64,000 nucleotides of DNA from Oxyruncus cristatus (GCA_013399855.1 VXAY01004091.1:145375-209374), one strand, 5' to 3'. Positions 38,401-58,319 are shown, numbered from the stretch's first letter. Notes: a model not told the origin generated them from the letters alone. A program made the numbers and translations.

Positions 38401-39692
38401 TGTGATTTACTAACAGTTACTTGTGTTACTCTTACCCCTTTATCACGTGTAAGCATCTTGTGATCATTTTCAAAGATTTCTGTCCAACCCTGCTTACACT
38501 CCCATGTTGAGATTCCTTTATCCCCACCTCTGTGCTCTTCTAATGCTCACGGCTTTGAACACCTATTTCTGGACTCACAGCCAATGTCCCATTATCTTTT
38601 GTCACACAGCTCTTATGCTTTGAAGAAGTGCTGTCAGGACCCCTGCACAGCTCTGCCTTCCCCAGCTTTGTGTCCTCTTTGACATCTAAGTTCTGCCATG
38701 CTTGCCTGGAGTGACTGTTTGTTTCAGAAAAAAGGGCACAAATAGGTGTGCCTTATTCAGTGTTGCCAGTCACATTCTTTTCTGGTTGCTTGTCCTCACA
38801 TGAAGAGGTTCTTTGGGGTAGGGCCACCTGCCTGGAATATAGTCTGAGCTGTGGGGAACGGGTAAAAAGGCCAGGTGACAGTATATTCTGCTGTTCTTAC
38901 TCCACAAACTCTGACAGGTTACAGACACAGAACCACTTACCTGCCCACATCTCCTTTGCTCTCAGACATCTTCAGATGATCTAGAAAAAATACATATTTA
39001 AGAATATTCAAGTGATTGGACTTTGAGGATTTGGCAAAGCTTATGGAAGCAGCAGAATTAGGGACCTGATTCTGCACATGCCAAGGGCATTTTTACAAAG
39101 CCCTCAGTACAAAGAGAGGCAACAGAAGAGAGGCTATATTTATCTTGGTAGGCAACACCAGGGACATGAAAACAATTGACCCCTTTGTTTCTATTTCTCC
39201 CCACTTTTGCAATCCTTCCAGGCCTAATTTAGGATCTATACTCACCTTCCCTGAAGGCAATGCAGTCTTTTACTTGGCTTGAAACTGTTTTACCAGAAAC
39301 CAGTATGTCAGCTGGTACAGGGAGAGATTTCTTGGAGAATGGGTGAGCGGGATGGTTTCTTAGTTATTCTGCTGCTCCGGTTGTACCTCAGGAGACCAGC
39401 AGCCTGATAAATGCATTGTTCTAAAATGTCAAAGGGACCTCTGGGCACAAAGTGTTGCGTCCTTCAGAACCACCCAGCTCATGTGAAAGCAAGAGGTGCA
39501 GCCATAGGGAAAATGTCAAGCTGGGCCTGAATAGCTGCAAGCGTCATTGCCACCAGTAAACAGGATCACTTATTTGACCAGGGTAAAATGAATGCTAAAA
39601 ATACACAGTGCCCATCCAGTTCTCTCATTGAGTATTGCAACCCAGCTGCTGAGCCAGGGAGTTTTATCTGTATTTGTGACCCATCCTGCGTT

Positions 39693-39720
39693 TAATAAAT
39701 AAATAGATAAATAAATAAAT
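39693..39720 (+). repeat. (AAAT)n simple repeat
   Basis: AAAT units with one AGAT interruption. Confidence 0.93.
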
Positions 39721-39960
39721 CAGGGAACATACAGTAGTTTCATTTTACTGCCAGAGTGGAACTTCACAATCCTACCAGGGGACCTTCTTGTAATGTTTGT
39801 AATGTGCTGCTATCGTGCTTTAGCAAAGAAAAATGTCACTGCTGCACTTTATTTTTAACAGACTTTTTTTAACATCAATTAATGCAAGCAAATATAATGA
39901 AGCAGATTTCCTTTTTTATTTATATTTGGATGCAAGCAGGCTTGGGGGAATGGCATGAAT
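39720..39960. promoter_or_regulatory. Candidate conserved noncoding stretch
   Basis: Starts directly after an AAAT simple repeat. It has a dense AT-rich core with a homeodomain-like CAATTAATG (39876-39884) next to 'gcaagcaaatataatg', which resembles a POU/FOX composite. No repeat or coding signature. Inferred only. Confidence 0.35.
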
Positions 39961-41960
39961 GAGCAGGCAGTAGAGTGGTGGAAAGGGAGCTACTTCTGCA
40001 CTTCCACAGCGGAGAGGTGGATTATTTTTTTCAAAGGTGTGTAAATGCAGATGAACACCCAGGTTCCATTGGTAGGAACTAGGTTTGAGAAATTAGGCTA
40101 CCTTTGAGTGTATCATTCATGTGGCATCTCAAAAAAAAATACACGGTATAACTTGCAGCCTAAGTTATCCAACATGAAAGACTGTATGCGCCATTGGTGT
40201 TCACCGGGCTGAAATCAGTCAACCCTCCATGCTCACTCTTCTTATTATCAGAGGTAAGAAGACCTAAGAAGTGACATTTGTTTCTTATTGCATGAATCCT
40301 GTAAGAGCTGCATCCTATTATATTTCCCTCCTGCTTGAAACCATTGTACTTGCAGAGGTAGCTAGCTTTCTCCTGTTTCTCTAATGAAAAGGCAAACACA
40401 CATTAACATATTCTGTAGGCAAACTCTTCCCCTTCAATATTGATTTGTTTTGTACTGCTGGGAAGAGACAACACTGAAACTTTGGCCATGCAACATTGCA
40501 CTTCTTTCATGAGGTCTTTTCATAGAATTAATGGTGATACCTGTTATTTGGCAGGTGTATTTGACTTCCCATGATGTGACACAGTTTTGATTTAGGCACA
40601 GAAGGCACAGAATGTGTCATTCAAAGATAATGCACTATACATGAGGTAATATCTTACCAACATAATGAACTAAGGGAGAGTAACAACTTTTATTTGGAAT
40701 TTTCCTGCTGTTGACACCTTTTACTGAGACCTTCAGAGCAGCTTTTCTGAGAAATGCATATATTTTGGTATGTTGGCCAACTTTCTGTTTGCTATAGCTC
40801 ACTTTCAAGTTATTTTTTTCTCTCTTCATAGCCAGTTTGTTGTCCTTTTTTATCTTTTGGTGGGAGAGGAAGGGTGTGTCAGTCACAGAGATGAAATGTT
40901 GGAAAGAGAAGGGTGTGGATAGATGGCTTGCGAGTACGGCTTTCAGTTTAGTTGCCCCACCTCAGTTTCCTTGCTGCTCTGCGGGTATTCTTCGTCAGCT
41001 GTTATTTCCAGTTCTGATCTTTGGCTTCTGATGCCCAGCTGAACTACAGAGGCTGCCCACCTTTTCTGCTGTATAATTTTCAAGGATTTAACACAGCAAT
41101 TTTTCATCTTCTCTGCTGCCATGTCATTTATCAAGTCCAGCAATCAAACAGAAATGACAATCAACAAAATATGTTGCTTATTTGTAAAAGTGTTACAGAA
41201 TCAAAATCTGCGTGCTTCATTTATCAAAATGTGTGGCAAAATCTAACAGTGGGCTTTTGCTGGTCAGGGTGATGCATGGCACAGCAAGCAAGTTTGCCCT
41301 TTTTTTTTCCACTTCTAAAAATGCCCCTGTTTTTCCAAATATGACTAGAGGGGTAATACTCCTCCTTGACCTTATTTTCTGTTGTTCAAATCCTGCCCTA
41401 GTGTTAAATCCCTCTGCTCACCTCCAGGTTTAATAAATTTAAAATTGCTTCTTGAGTGAGGTGAAGGAGGCAATTGAAGGGGCTGGGGGATATATTCTGT
41501 CTGCTTTACATCTTTGCGTGTCATGTGCTTGTTTTCCCCACTTTGTTTGGAGAAAGACTGACAAGTAAGCATAACGTGCCGAGAGAAACTTGCTGCCTGC
41601 GAGGGTTGTGATGAAGACGCTTCATTTTAAACAGCATCAGGGTTTCCAAGAAATGGCCCTCCAGCTTTCAGAAAGAAAAGACTAGGCAAGCTAAATGCAC
41701 ATCTTGTACAACTCTGTAAATTTCTTTTACAATACTTTCACTTCTTAATAGCATTAAGAGGTTGATGATAGAAATAAAATCCTGTGGAGCCACCCTTTTT
41801 TATACAATGAGGGTATACAATATTTAAAATAGCTTACATGACCCTGCTCAGGTCTTGGTCAAATTGTCACAAAGATAAGAAAATAAAAATTTACCCACAA
41901 TAAAGGTGGCCACGGCATCTTTATAATTCCACAAGATAGTTGGAGAAATATTTTCAGCAT

Positions 41961-41990
41961 TTTTTTTGGTTTGGTTTGGTTTGATTTTTG
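41961..41990 (+). repeat. (TTTGG)n simple repeat
   Basis: A short T run followed by TTTGG units. Confidence 0.88.
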
Positions 41991-44199
41991 TGAGCAGTAA
42001 TGCCTTAGACTGCTCTGTAAAAGGGATGGCTGTCTTCATTGGCAGTCTTTTTGTCCCTGACAGAATGTTAAAAAACCCTGTGTCTGCAAGAGTTTTGCAT
42101 GTCTTCTTCCATTCTTCTGCTTATTCTTCAACTGTGTCAACGGTATGTGTGGATAAATAAAATATCACCAAGAATGCTGATATCATCTTCCTTCTCCCTT
42201 TTCCCTCCTCTAACTTACAATAATGTGGGGCAAAGGTCTACTTAACATAACACAGTTACGATAACTAGTACATTTGTATTTCTGCTATGATGAGAGGTCT
42301 GCTGTAGTGAGACTCATCCACTGTTGCTGCTTCTTCTTGGCAGTGTTAATTATTCTTCAGGCTCGTGTAGTGTGTGTATGGAAACGCAAAATAAGCGATC
42401 AGGGAGTAGGATATTTTTGGTTTTATTTGTTGTGTCAGTGACACTTCCACTCTGACACAAACTCACAGCACAACACTCCTGATCTGTAATGAGGTTGTGT
42501 CCCAGCATGTGTATTAAAAGCACTAAATAGTCCCTTGCTTATTCAAAATCCTCATTTATCTGAATTAATTTTGTGTCCCCCATTTCATTTGGGTAAATTA
42601 GGTTTCACAGTTTCACAATTTGATCACAAGTCTCGCAGTGTTCAGTACTTCTTTTTCAACCTGAGCCTCTGAAATGACAGTGCTGCATCAAAATCTCAGT
42701 CTTCATTTAAAAAAAAAATTGAAACGCTCACTTTCCTTGTTGTAGAGAAACCCTCTGAGGGGAAACTGCCCAGTGCAGACTTCCAGCCACACACTGAGTT
42801 AAATCTCATGGTTATTAAGCCATTCTCCCCATTCTGCAGCACATGGCTTGAATAAATTTGGTTTCGATGGCTGCTGGGCACCTTTGTGCATGTATGCACA
42901 GCACTAAATGTAGGGTCGGACTGGGTCCTCCTCCTATTCTTCCTGGGTTCCTCTGTTTTTTCCTACCTCTTCTTATTTAAATGAACTGACACACACAATG
43001 AACACTGGGCCTTTTGGAGGATATTTCAGTCAGCAAATGCAGTCTTGTAAGTTATTTATTAGATTATGTCTTAGTAAAAGCCTAATGTCTTACAGTGGTC
43101 AGCCACCTGACTTTTGCTATTACAGGCATGTTTTTCATACCGCATTTCAGATTTCCTCAGAGCCTTGCAAGTGTTTTTTGGTTTCTCACTGATGTTAATC
43201 ACCTTATAGTCATTTAATGTCAGGCTGCATTTTTCTCCAGCTCTGTAACTTTTATCTGGAGAGGTTGTACTCTGACCTGACAGCCTATACTTTTATTTTT
43301 CTCATAATGGTCCTGTATTTTGTTCCTATTTTGATGCTTTATACTTGTAACCTGCTGTTCTTTCTAATTGCTTATTGTTATTAATTATATAGTGGTAACA
43401 TTGTTGGCTTCAGACATTTGGATGTAAAAATGCATCTATCATTATTGCCATAGGAACTGTGCTAAATTACCCAAGCGCTGTCTGGAAAAGTATGGTAGTC
43501 TGTGTTTCTTCAGTGAACTTCAAATGAGGGTTAAATTGAAACTTTCCTGGGCCTTTTTGCATCCAGCTAGGATTCATGCCCTTGTCCTGCTTCTGCTCCC
43601 CACTTCTCCGCCACCAGCCTTTTCAGTCTACCCCCTTTTTTCTTTATCGTTTCTTGTACTTCTCCTTCCCCAACCAATCTTTATCTATCAATGATACATC
43701 TCTTTTCAGCCAACTCGCTTCTTTATTTCTTTTACTCTATTTTTTTACCTCTTATTCTCTAATTTTTCAAGTTCCTAACTTTGCCATTCTACTACACAGA
43801 AGTTCACTGAGGTGGGAGGGGGTGTTCTTAGGTACCACTCCTCAATTTGCAGCATAATGGGAAATGGTGTCTTTGCTTCAATGAGAAATTAGGTTTGATC
43901 AAGGTTTGGAATATATCTGGAACAGTAGCATTCAGAATTTGGGGAAAAAAAAAGCTAACCCCAAATACGTAAGAGATAGAGAAAGAATAACTAATTGGCC
44001 ATCATTATTCTCTTATCCACAAACGAAGAACTTTTAATATAGAAATCCCAACAGCTGTTTGTTCAGCGCAGTGTGAAGTCTTAGTACCAGTAGAGAAAGT
44101 GGGAAGGAGAGTGGGGTAGGTTTAGGATGAAATCTGGTCCTTTTTTGATATGTCAGCCCAAAGCTGCTTGCTTGCTTTATAGCAGAATCAAAGAGAGGC

Positions 44200-44440
44200 A
44201 GAGGGAAAGGTTAGAGCAAATTAAAACTGAGCTCTCTCATGCTTTCCTAAATAAAACAGCAAACTGAGTCAGATGAGCAATATAAATAATTCTTTAAATT
44301 AAATTGAGCTTTACCATTTTAATACACTGCTGTACAAGGAGATCTCTCCTAGCTGGCAAAGCGGTTTGCTCGTGTGAAAAGAATCTAATTAAATGCCCAG
44401 TTATCAGCATAGACCTGAGGGCCTTAACAGCCTAAACCAC
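44200..44440. promoter_or_regulatory. Candidate conserved noncoding stretch
   Basis: It contains 'ctaattaaatg', 'ttaaattaaattgag', a GATA-like 'gttatcag' and a RUNX-like 'aaaccact' in about 200 bp of non-repetitive sequence. Inferred only. Confidence 0.33.
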
Positions 44441-44716
44441 TTCTTCCTCCCTGATTTTTCTGAGAGCTGGGGTGAGGAGATGGAGGTTAAGAGGAAAGAA
44501 AGCAGGAAGTTGATACACCCCTAAATGAACTGAAGGGCTGGATCCCAGCAATTGCTGCTCATTTCAAAGTGTCCTTCACTTACGTAAAAAGATGGCAAAT
44601 AATATTTGATTCATATAATGGCATTCAGATTTGGGGTAAAAAAATATCAGTAGTATCTGATATATTAGGAAATATGAGAAGCACTGTTCAAATATGCAGT
44701 ATAACAGGAAAACCCT

Positions 44717-44738
44717 ATCTTATCCTATCCTATCCTAC
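44717..44738 (+). repeat. (TATCC)n simple repeat
   Basis: About four pentanucleotide units (tatcctatcctatccta). Confidence 0.93.
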
Positions 44739-47700
44739 TCTTTTTGCCCATTATACTTTTTTCTTCCCTGTCTTTTAAGAATAAGCAGGCAATTCTTTGT
44801 AGGGTAGATAAACAGCATTTCAGCATTTAAAGACTTTATCTTCCTGACATCTAATAGCTGCATGCCAAAAGAAGGAAGGCAACTCTGACCCTTTCTGTAC
44901 ACTCAGAACAAAAGAAAAACCTGATGAGAATTGTGTACAAAACATAATTTCTACTGCTGGTCAACTGTGGTGTAGAATTAATGTTGACACTTTGATTGTC
45001 TCCATGCAAGGTGTTTTCCCAGTACCACTAAATTTAGAACAGCTTGCATTTAGTTAATGCAACATGAAATATCTTCTCCTACCTTAAAAATTTGTGTTTT
45101 CTTTGTGCAAAACTTAAAAGTGGAGATACCAGTACTTTGACCAGTTCCAGAAGTCCCAGATGAGTGGGCATCACTAGTAGGCATGTAACATTAAATAACA
45201 GAGAAAGCTGGTTCTCCAACCAGAAAAAGAAACTGTAACCAACACAGTGAACAAAAACACTGGAATTGAATGAACAACGCTAAAAACCGAAAAAGGTTTT
45301 ACTTATATTTTTACTGTTCTTTATTCTTTTAAATACAAATGTGACACTTTTATTAGTTTCTCCCCCTACAGTTTGATTAAATCATTAATATCTACTTTGC
45401 TCAGGCAATCTCTGAGCCATTCAAATTGTAATTTGACTTAACCGTAGAGAACTTGGTCCAAAAATTTTTCTTCCTGGATAGAAATAGCCTCTTAGCTCAC
45501 AGAAGAGAACAGAGAAAAACTTAATTCCAACCTTAATTCCAACACTATGTTCATAATGATGGGCAGTTTAAACAGGGTCTGATTCTTCAACCACTGGAAT
45601 TTAGTAAGAGAATTTTCGTTCTCTGTTTGGGGTGGGAAAACAGACATTTAGTAACTCTGGGATTTGGGTTTTATCTGTAATATGCAGATAATAATCTGTA
45701 TCTCACTGTGCAGTGAAAGGAGGGAGGGCCTGCTTGACCTTGCACACTGGTAGAATTTAGTCCCACTAGACAGGAGTCTAGTAAGATGGGAGGCCTGCTC
45801 CCCTAAGCTAGTTATGCCAGCATTTGACAGATCAGTCACCAAGTTTTTAATCAGTGCTCACTAAGAGCTTTTTGAAAAGGTAAACGTTGAGCTGGATCAT
45901 CTGTCTACAAATAACTCATACCACTCAGCTTATTCCTAGTGGTTTAAATTTCTTTTTATATCCCATGGTAAAATTGTTTCCAAAATAAGCTCTATCACAT
46001 GGGATTTTATTCCAGTGATGGAGTGTAACCTTGTAATGTGTGTAGTTATGTGATGCAACACAGACCTTTTTTTTGAACAAATTTTAATACCTTTTTCTGG
46101 TGCAGTTACAGACAAGGAGTAGCAAATTATGCATGTCCCATCAGTTGGTGAATAACCCTGTTGCTGAATACCTGAACTCTCTCCTGGTAGCTAGTTGCCC
46201 AGAAAATGCTGTTGTTTGATGGAGAGGGCATTTGCTGTATTTAAATCATCCTTACTTGAGGTGAATACATGACAGTTATTAAGAAATAGACCCTGCCAGT
46301 TGCTCTTCTTTTATTTTCATCCAGCCTCACGGAAGCCAGAGAATTTGTGGCTTTAATAGAACATACAAGGCACATGTGGTAAGAAGAGTTCACTTACAAG
46401 CAGCCAAAGTGAGTGCAACCAAGCAAAAAAGTGAACAGTTGGTGAAGTGAAATGCATCCCTTGCTTCAGACAAAAATACAGTGGAATGAAAGATGCAGTA
46501 GACTGGCTTTCCCTTAAGCAGATCTAATTTCAAAATCTGGCCCTGGAGAGATGAACTTTTGCTTTAATTGAGGAGGTGGATCCCAGCTCTTTGTCACTCC
46601 ATCAATCAGCACCCTTTGCTGTAGCTTTAGCAATATGCTGCAGAAGGCTGTAGGATTTATTCCCTGCATTTTGAATCAAGCTTTCTACACAGTGCTGCTG
46701 GGAGTCAGTGTGACCTGGCCTCAACAGGACAGTGCAGGTCCCATCCTCTTCCTTCTGGTGCTGGCCAGTATCCTTCCAAGCAGTGTCATAGCCTGGTCTC
46801 TACTTTCCCCTTGGGAGGTTGCAGTTGTTGGTGACTCGAGAGTTTAGGATTGTTCCTTGAATCTTGTCCACCACTTTCCTCAGGCGTGTGCAGAGCCTTG
46901 CCCAGAAATCATTCTGATCTCAAAAACAGGCAAGACATTGCTTGGGTTGCAGCCTAATGTTTTTGAGTTTCTTTAGCTAACATCATGATTTTGGTTAAAA
47001 GTGGTATTAAGAGTAAACACAGAGCACGGTGCAGGTAGTATGTGGCGCAAGAGGGAAAGCGTGCAGGATAACAGTGCCTAGAGGGTGAGAAAGGTGTTTC
47101 CTGCTCCCACCCTCCGTTTCCTAACATGTGGTGACCTGCCCTGGACAGTGCAGGAGAAACATAGATGTAGTTCTGTCATCCTGTCCAGTCCTCCATCCTG
47201 ACCCATCAGGATTGAATCATTAGTTAGGACTTTAGCAAAAACTGTTTTTCCATGGCAGGTTGTTCCCACGGCTGTAAATTCCAGCTGTATTCTTCTTCCT
47301 GCTGCAACTTCCATCTATATGCTTTACCTTTGCTATGTCTCCTCCTTTATCACTATATTCCCATGCTTTTCATGTCAGCTTCCAAAATTAACACTGTGCT
47401 GGATAGTGTTTTTCATTGGAGGGGTTGTGATAATGTTTGAGAAATTGAAAATGACAGAAACATTAGTACAAATAGGGAGAAATTATGAAAGTGGTGCTGG
47501 AGACTTCAGGCACTTTTTCATTTCAGCTTCCAGTCTTGAAAGAGGTGTTATGTGTTCCTTAGTATGTGAGGGTACTTGTCCCGCACCTACTTGCTGTAGT
47601 GGACCCTAAGACCCAATTTTGAGCAGGAATGAGTTCTCTGTAGTGGCACAGAGAGGCTGATGAGTGTGTAGCTGTGAGGCTGGTAGAATTAAAAAGGTGC

Positions 47701-49526
47701 AGACAAGCACAGCACTGTAAGCTAGGAAGCACGGATGACTGTATACTCTGGACATTATAGTGCTGTGTATTTTGTCCTTCCCCGGTTTTCAGTGTGAGGT
47801 GTTGTAGCCGAGGGGTTAGCTGTCATCTATGGCATTCCTTTCTTACTCCTCAGATCTCCGGCTTATAAATGTGTGCTGGAAAATTAACTCGGGGAAGAGT
47901 GGAAGCAATGTGAAGAAGAAATTGGTTTAGGGGCATGATTTGCTTGGTAAAAAAAATTATAAAGAAAACACAGTGAATGTGGGAGCTGTGCATGCTATAG
48001 ACCTGTAAAAAAATAAATACAGGGCCTGCAGGATATTTCATTCCTGTGCTGTGTATGGAGGGCAGAGTTTACACTACTTCTTAGCAGATGCTTTTAAGCA
48101 TGGACCTAGCCTCGTGAAGATTTACCAGGAGGACATCATCATCTTTGGACCTTTGCCTATAGATTTATTCAGAGTAGAAGGCATAAGGACCCTTCTGGAC
48201 AATCTCGAGGGTGAAAAAGAGAAAGAGTTACTTATAAACTGTTACAAATTGGTACTCAGTAATGGCTGTAGTGTTGATCAGACAATATAAGAGGGCCCCC
48301 GGTGGTTACTGACTTAACAGCTGCATGTAAGTCAGCCAGTGAAAATTTGCTTGTAGCTGCTCTAGTTTTGTTTTTATTGAAGAGCAAGAAGCATAAACAT
48401 GGGACACACAGTCTACAGGCTGCTTTAAGGGTTCCACTTGTTTAAAGTGTATATTGAAATGTCAGGGCCTTCTGCGAAATTAACAAGTTGTGCCTTGAGT
48501 TGTATCACAGACTGGGCCAGGTCATCCAAAGCACTGCCTCGAGTGGGGATGCAAGTGGGGGCACCTTGCCTGTTGTACAAGTGGCTCAGTAACTCCCTCC
48601 TCATTATCGGTAGCCGATGCAAAAACAGAGGATCCCCAAATATGCATATAAGCTGAGCACAAAGACTGATTTTGTTTGCTTTTATAGCTGGTTATCAAGT
48701 TAGTTGCTGAGGTAATGGGCTGCACCTCAATTAAAATCTACCTACCCCCACTGAAACATTTAATATTTGTGTAAATATTAAACATTTTTATGAATATTAA
48801 ATGCCTTTCTTTGGAATTGATTCATGTTTACATTTTCCTACTATCTGAATAAAGATTACAAATGGAAAGTAATTTGCTTATGCAGAAATTCTGTACACAT
48901 CAAACTCATTTGACTACCAGAGGTGGGTAAACCATACCCATCCATGTTGCGAGGTCTTAACCATGTCCAAACTCATGTCCTAACCATGTCAGGGCAACAG
49001 TAAGCAGCAGTTCTACGCTGTATAGTGGGTACTTTGTTCCTGCCTTCCTTACAGACTTGTTGGACCCATAATGTGAAGGACATGCTGACTTGTTTTAGGA
49101 TGTATCTCATCAGAGAATGCAGTGCATAGTTTTCTGTTAGATTTGGAAAAGTGCAGGCTTTATGTTAAAGGTTCATTTCTTTTTCATCATTCATCTAACT
49201 CATTTGTACTGTAATGTACTTCCTATTCCTCCTCCTGATACTTGCTACTTTTATATGTATTTTGCAAGCCATATTTTTAGTCTAATCCATACAGCAGTTG
49301 TCTAAAATTCCATAGCATTGCTTATTTCTTACCTATAACTCTTAATAAAAAATAGGGCTGTGCCAACCTATTATGTCCTTAATAGAATATTCTAATGGTT
49401 ATTAAATCAATTGACTCTGAATCTCACTTTAATAAATGAGTCAGACAGTATTTTCCAATTACTGTCAGCCACCACCTTTCCAAAGAGCAGATTATTTTGA
49501 TTGAATTTTTTAAAGCTGCTCAGCAC

Positions 49527-49559
49527 TTTTTTTTCTTCTTTTTTTTTTTTTTTTTCTTT
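49527..49559 (+). repeat. Interrupted poly-T tract
   Basis: T runs broken by 'cttc' and ending in 'ctttc'. Confidence 0.9.
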
Positions 49560-50128
49560 CCTGAGTAAGAGCAAAGAGCAGTAGCTCTGTTCTGCAGGGA
49601 AGGAGAGCTTCTTGGACTGTATCTGACACTCCATTCCATTTCAGATTTATCCCAAATGGAAACTGAAAATGTGACATTTCACTGGCCCTTTACTTATTAA
49701 TGATATTATATTTTGCACTTCCATAGCACCCTATCAAATTGTTTGCTACACATGAAGAGCTAGACAGGGGACAGCATGTAAACAGAGCCTTTTGCATCCT
49801 CTTTCCACATCTGGCACCTTTGCAAGAACTGCCACACCCTGGCTCTTTCATGCCACTGGGAGATAAAATTTTCTATGGAGAGCGGAGGAAGGGACAAAGC
49901 CTTGTTCCCTCATGCTTCCACAGTGCTGTGTGACCCAGGCAAGCAGGCAGTTGTGTGCCTAGAAATCTTACCTTAAACCTTTTCAAAGGCAGATGTCAGT
50001 GATTCTGAGTCTTCTGTGTATAGTATATAGTCATGGACTCTTCTCCAGTTCCACTGTCTTAGTTGTATTAAAAGTCTTAAGGGATACTAATTAGGTCAGC
50101 TTGTTAAAGTAGAAATTAAAAATTAGCA

Positions 50129-50243
50129 CCTCTTATTTAAAGATGGGTAGTCTGACAAACATGGGCCATACTGTCATGCCCAAGGTGATAAGAGTATGTC
50201 AGTGCCAGAGTTTGGAATGGAACCCAGCACTCCTGGCTCTTCT
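50129..50243 (-). repeat. MIR-like SINE, antisense
   Basis: The series 'ttaaagatgggtag', 'catgcccaaggtgataag', 'gtcagtgccagagtttgga' and 'ggaacccagcactcctggctct' is the reverse complement of a MIR (acagatgggg, ttgcccaaggtcacacag, gtcagtggcagagctggga, gaacccaggtctcctgac). It is the best preserved MIR-like copy in the window. Confidence 0.82.
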
Positions 50244-56834
<6,591 letters not shown>

Positions 56835-56950
56835 TGTTTGTCCAAGCAAACAAGTTGCAGCAGCATATTTTCTCAGCCCATGGACAAGAGGACAAGATCT
56901 ATGACTGCACACAGTGTCCACAGAAGTTCTTCTTCCAAACAGAACTGCAG
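56835..56950 (+). CDS. ZNF521: ZNF521 penultimate coding exon (C-terminal fingers), partial gene
   Basis: This 116-bp exon starts after attccag and ends before gtacac. It completes the split Val codon left by the upstream exon (phase 1) and finishes in phase 0, so the two exons join in frame. The first residues, [11 protein letters not shown], supply the rest of the finger begun in the previous exon, with zinc-ligand His codons at 56864 and 56879 (x12, then H-x4-H). A linker GQEDKIYD leads to the next finger, whose cysteines are at 56906 and 56915. The exon stops at ELQ, one residue before that finger's first histidine. The His pair and the last few residues of the protein must lie in the final exon, downstream of this window. 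FSAHG and DCTQC are the ZNF521 versions; ZNF423 has FAVHG and DCSQC by recall. No second paralogue copy or frame disruption is seen, so this is a functional gene rather than a pseudogene. Confidence 0.94.
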
Positions 56951-58319
56951 GTACACTTATTACCTGGGGGGTGTAATAGCATTATGTATTTGATAGCTGA
57001 GTTCAAAGCTTTACTTACCATGACCTCCTCAATACTTGCTAATAATCAGTATGGGAGTGAGGGACGGGCAAGAGAAATTGCAGGTGATTCAACCCATGCT
57101 GCTTCAAAAAGGTGCTGGTAGAAAGCCACCTGGTACAGACCTGAATTTCGGGAGCCATCTTTGGATTCTTGTGATGTAGGTTGTTGCAGCTCAAAATATT
57201 CTCTAGGAGAGAGAAGTGGGCATACTATTTTTCTTTTTGATATCCATAAAACATTTAGTAAAGTTGTGAAATGCAATAGAAATGTATTCTTTTCTCTTTA
57301 AATGTGAAAAGCTAAAACCGAAGTAGGAGTGTAGTGATGGAGGGAGAGGGGAAGTAGACAGAATTTATCTTTTACCTTGGAGGGGGAAAAATAGGGTTGG
57401 ATGAATGGTACACTGCCTTTTTGCAATCTGTTGTCAGACTTGTAATGATACTGTTTATTAATAGTAAACAGAAGGACAGAGGGAAAGAAAGAAATGTTGA
57501 ACAAGATCTGAAAACAATTCGTGTTAAGGGATTATTTACTATATATTAACATTCTGTACTGTGTGTCCTGCAGTGAGAAGGGGGGGGTTATTCCTGATGT
57601 ATTGTTACACTTTGAGGCAAGTGCAGTTTATATTGAAGTATTAGGATCGGTTGACAGAGGAAAAATTTTCAAGGTCCTTGATGGTCTATACAGATGAGCA
57701 AGGAGAAATATTTCCATAGTAAGGCCTTTCCTATGCAGTCTGCCATGAGATTTTTTATTTGGAGTCAACAGATTTTTCAGCACTTACAGTTTTTCAGTAG
57801 TTTTTTCTAGCATGAGCCCCCATCTCTTAACTCCTCTGACTGAGGTGTCTGCAATTAATTTTGCGTTGGACCAGATCTGGATTTAGTCTCATCAAGAGAG
57901 GCAATAGACTAGTGAGATATGTGTACACATATGCCCACTTAGTATTTCACTTACTGAAAATGTTATGTGCTCTCAACATGATATTAATGTTTGGCGTGAC
58001 AATATGAAATACTTCATTGGAGAAAAAAGAAATCAGAGCATTCAAACCATGCATGAATTCGTTGTGTGTGAGATTGGTATTTATGTCGATCGCACTGCAT
58101 TTTCTCTTTCCTAATTTTTTTCTGCGTGAAAACAATATGCAATAGGGCCTTTCTAATAGCCTTCCCTACCTCTTCCTGAGTGGACCCCTTGGTCATGGAA
58201 ACTCCTGCAATACCTGCAGTACCTCTGTAACACTCCAAGGTGCCTGGCAGTCTCTCTCTCCTGTTTTTAATAGAACCAAAGCTGTTTCATTTACAGTCCA
58301 TACCATGTATTGCATGCAA

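Larger units (their letters stand above)
32566..50128 (+). other. Intronic sequence without identified gene
   Basis: Besides the candidate elements and simple repeats listed, there are pyrimidine-rich stretches near 38150-38700 and 43560-43770, an open stretch at 48009-48290 discussed in the findings, and an AT hairpin at 48759-48782. No gene is recognised. Confidence 0.55.
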
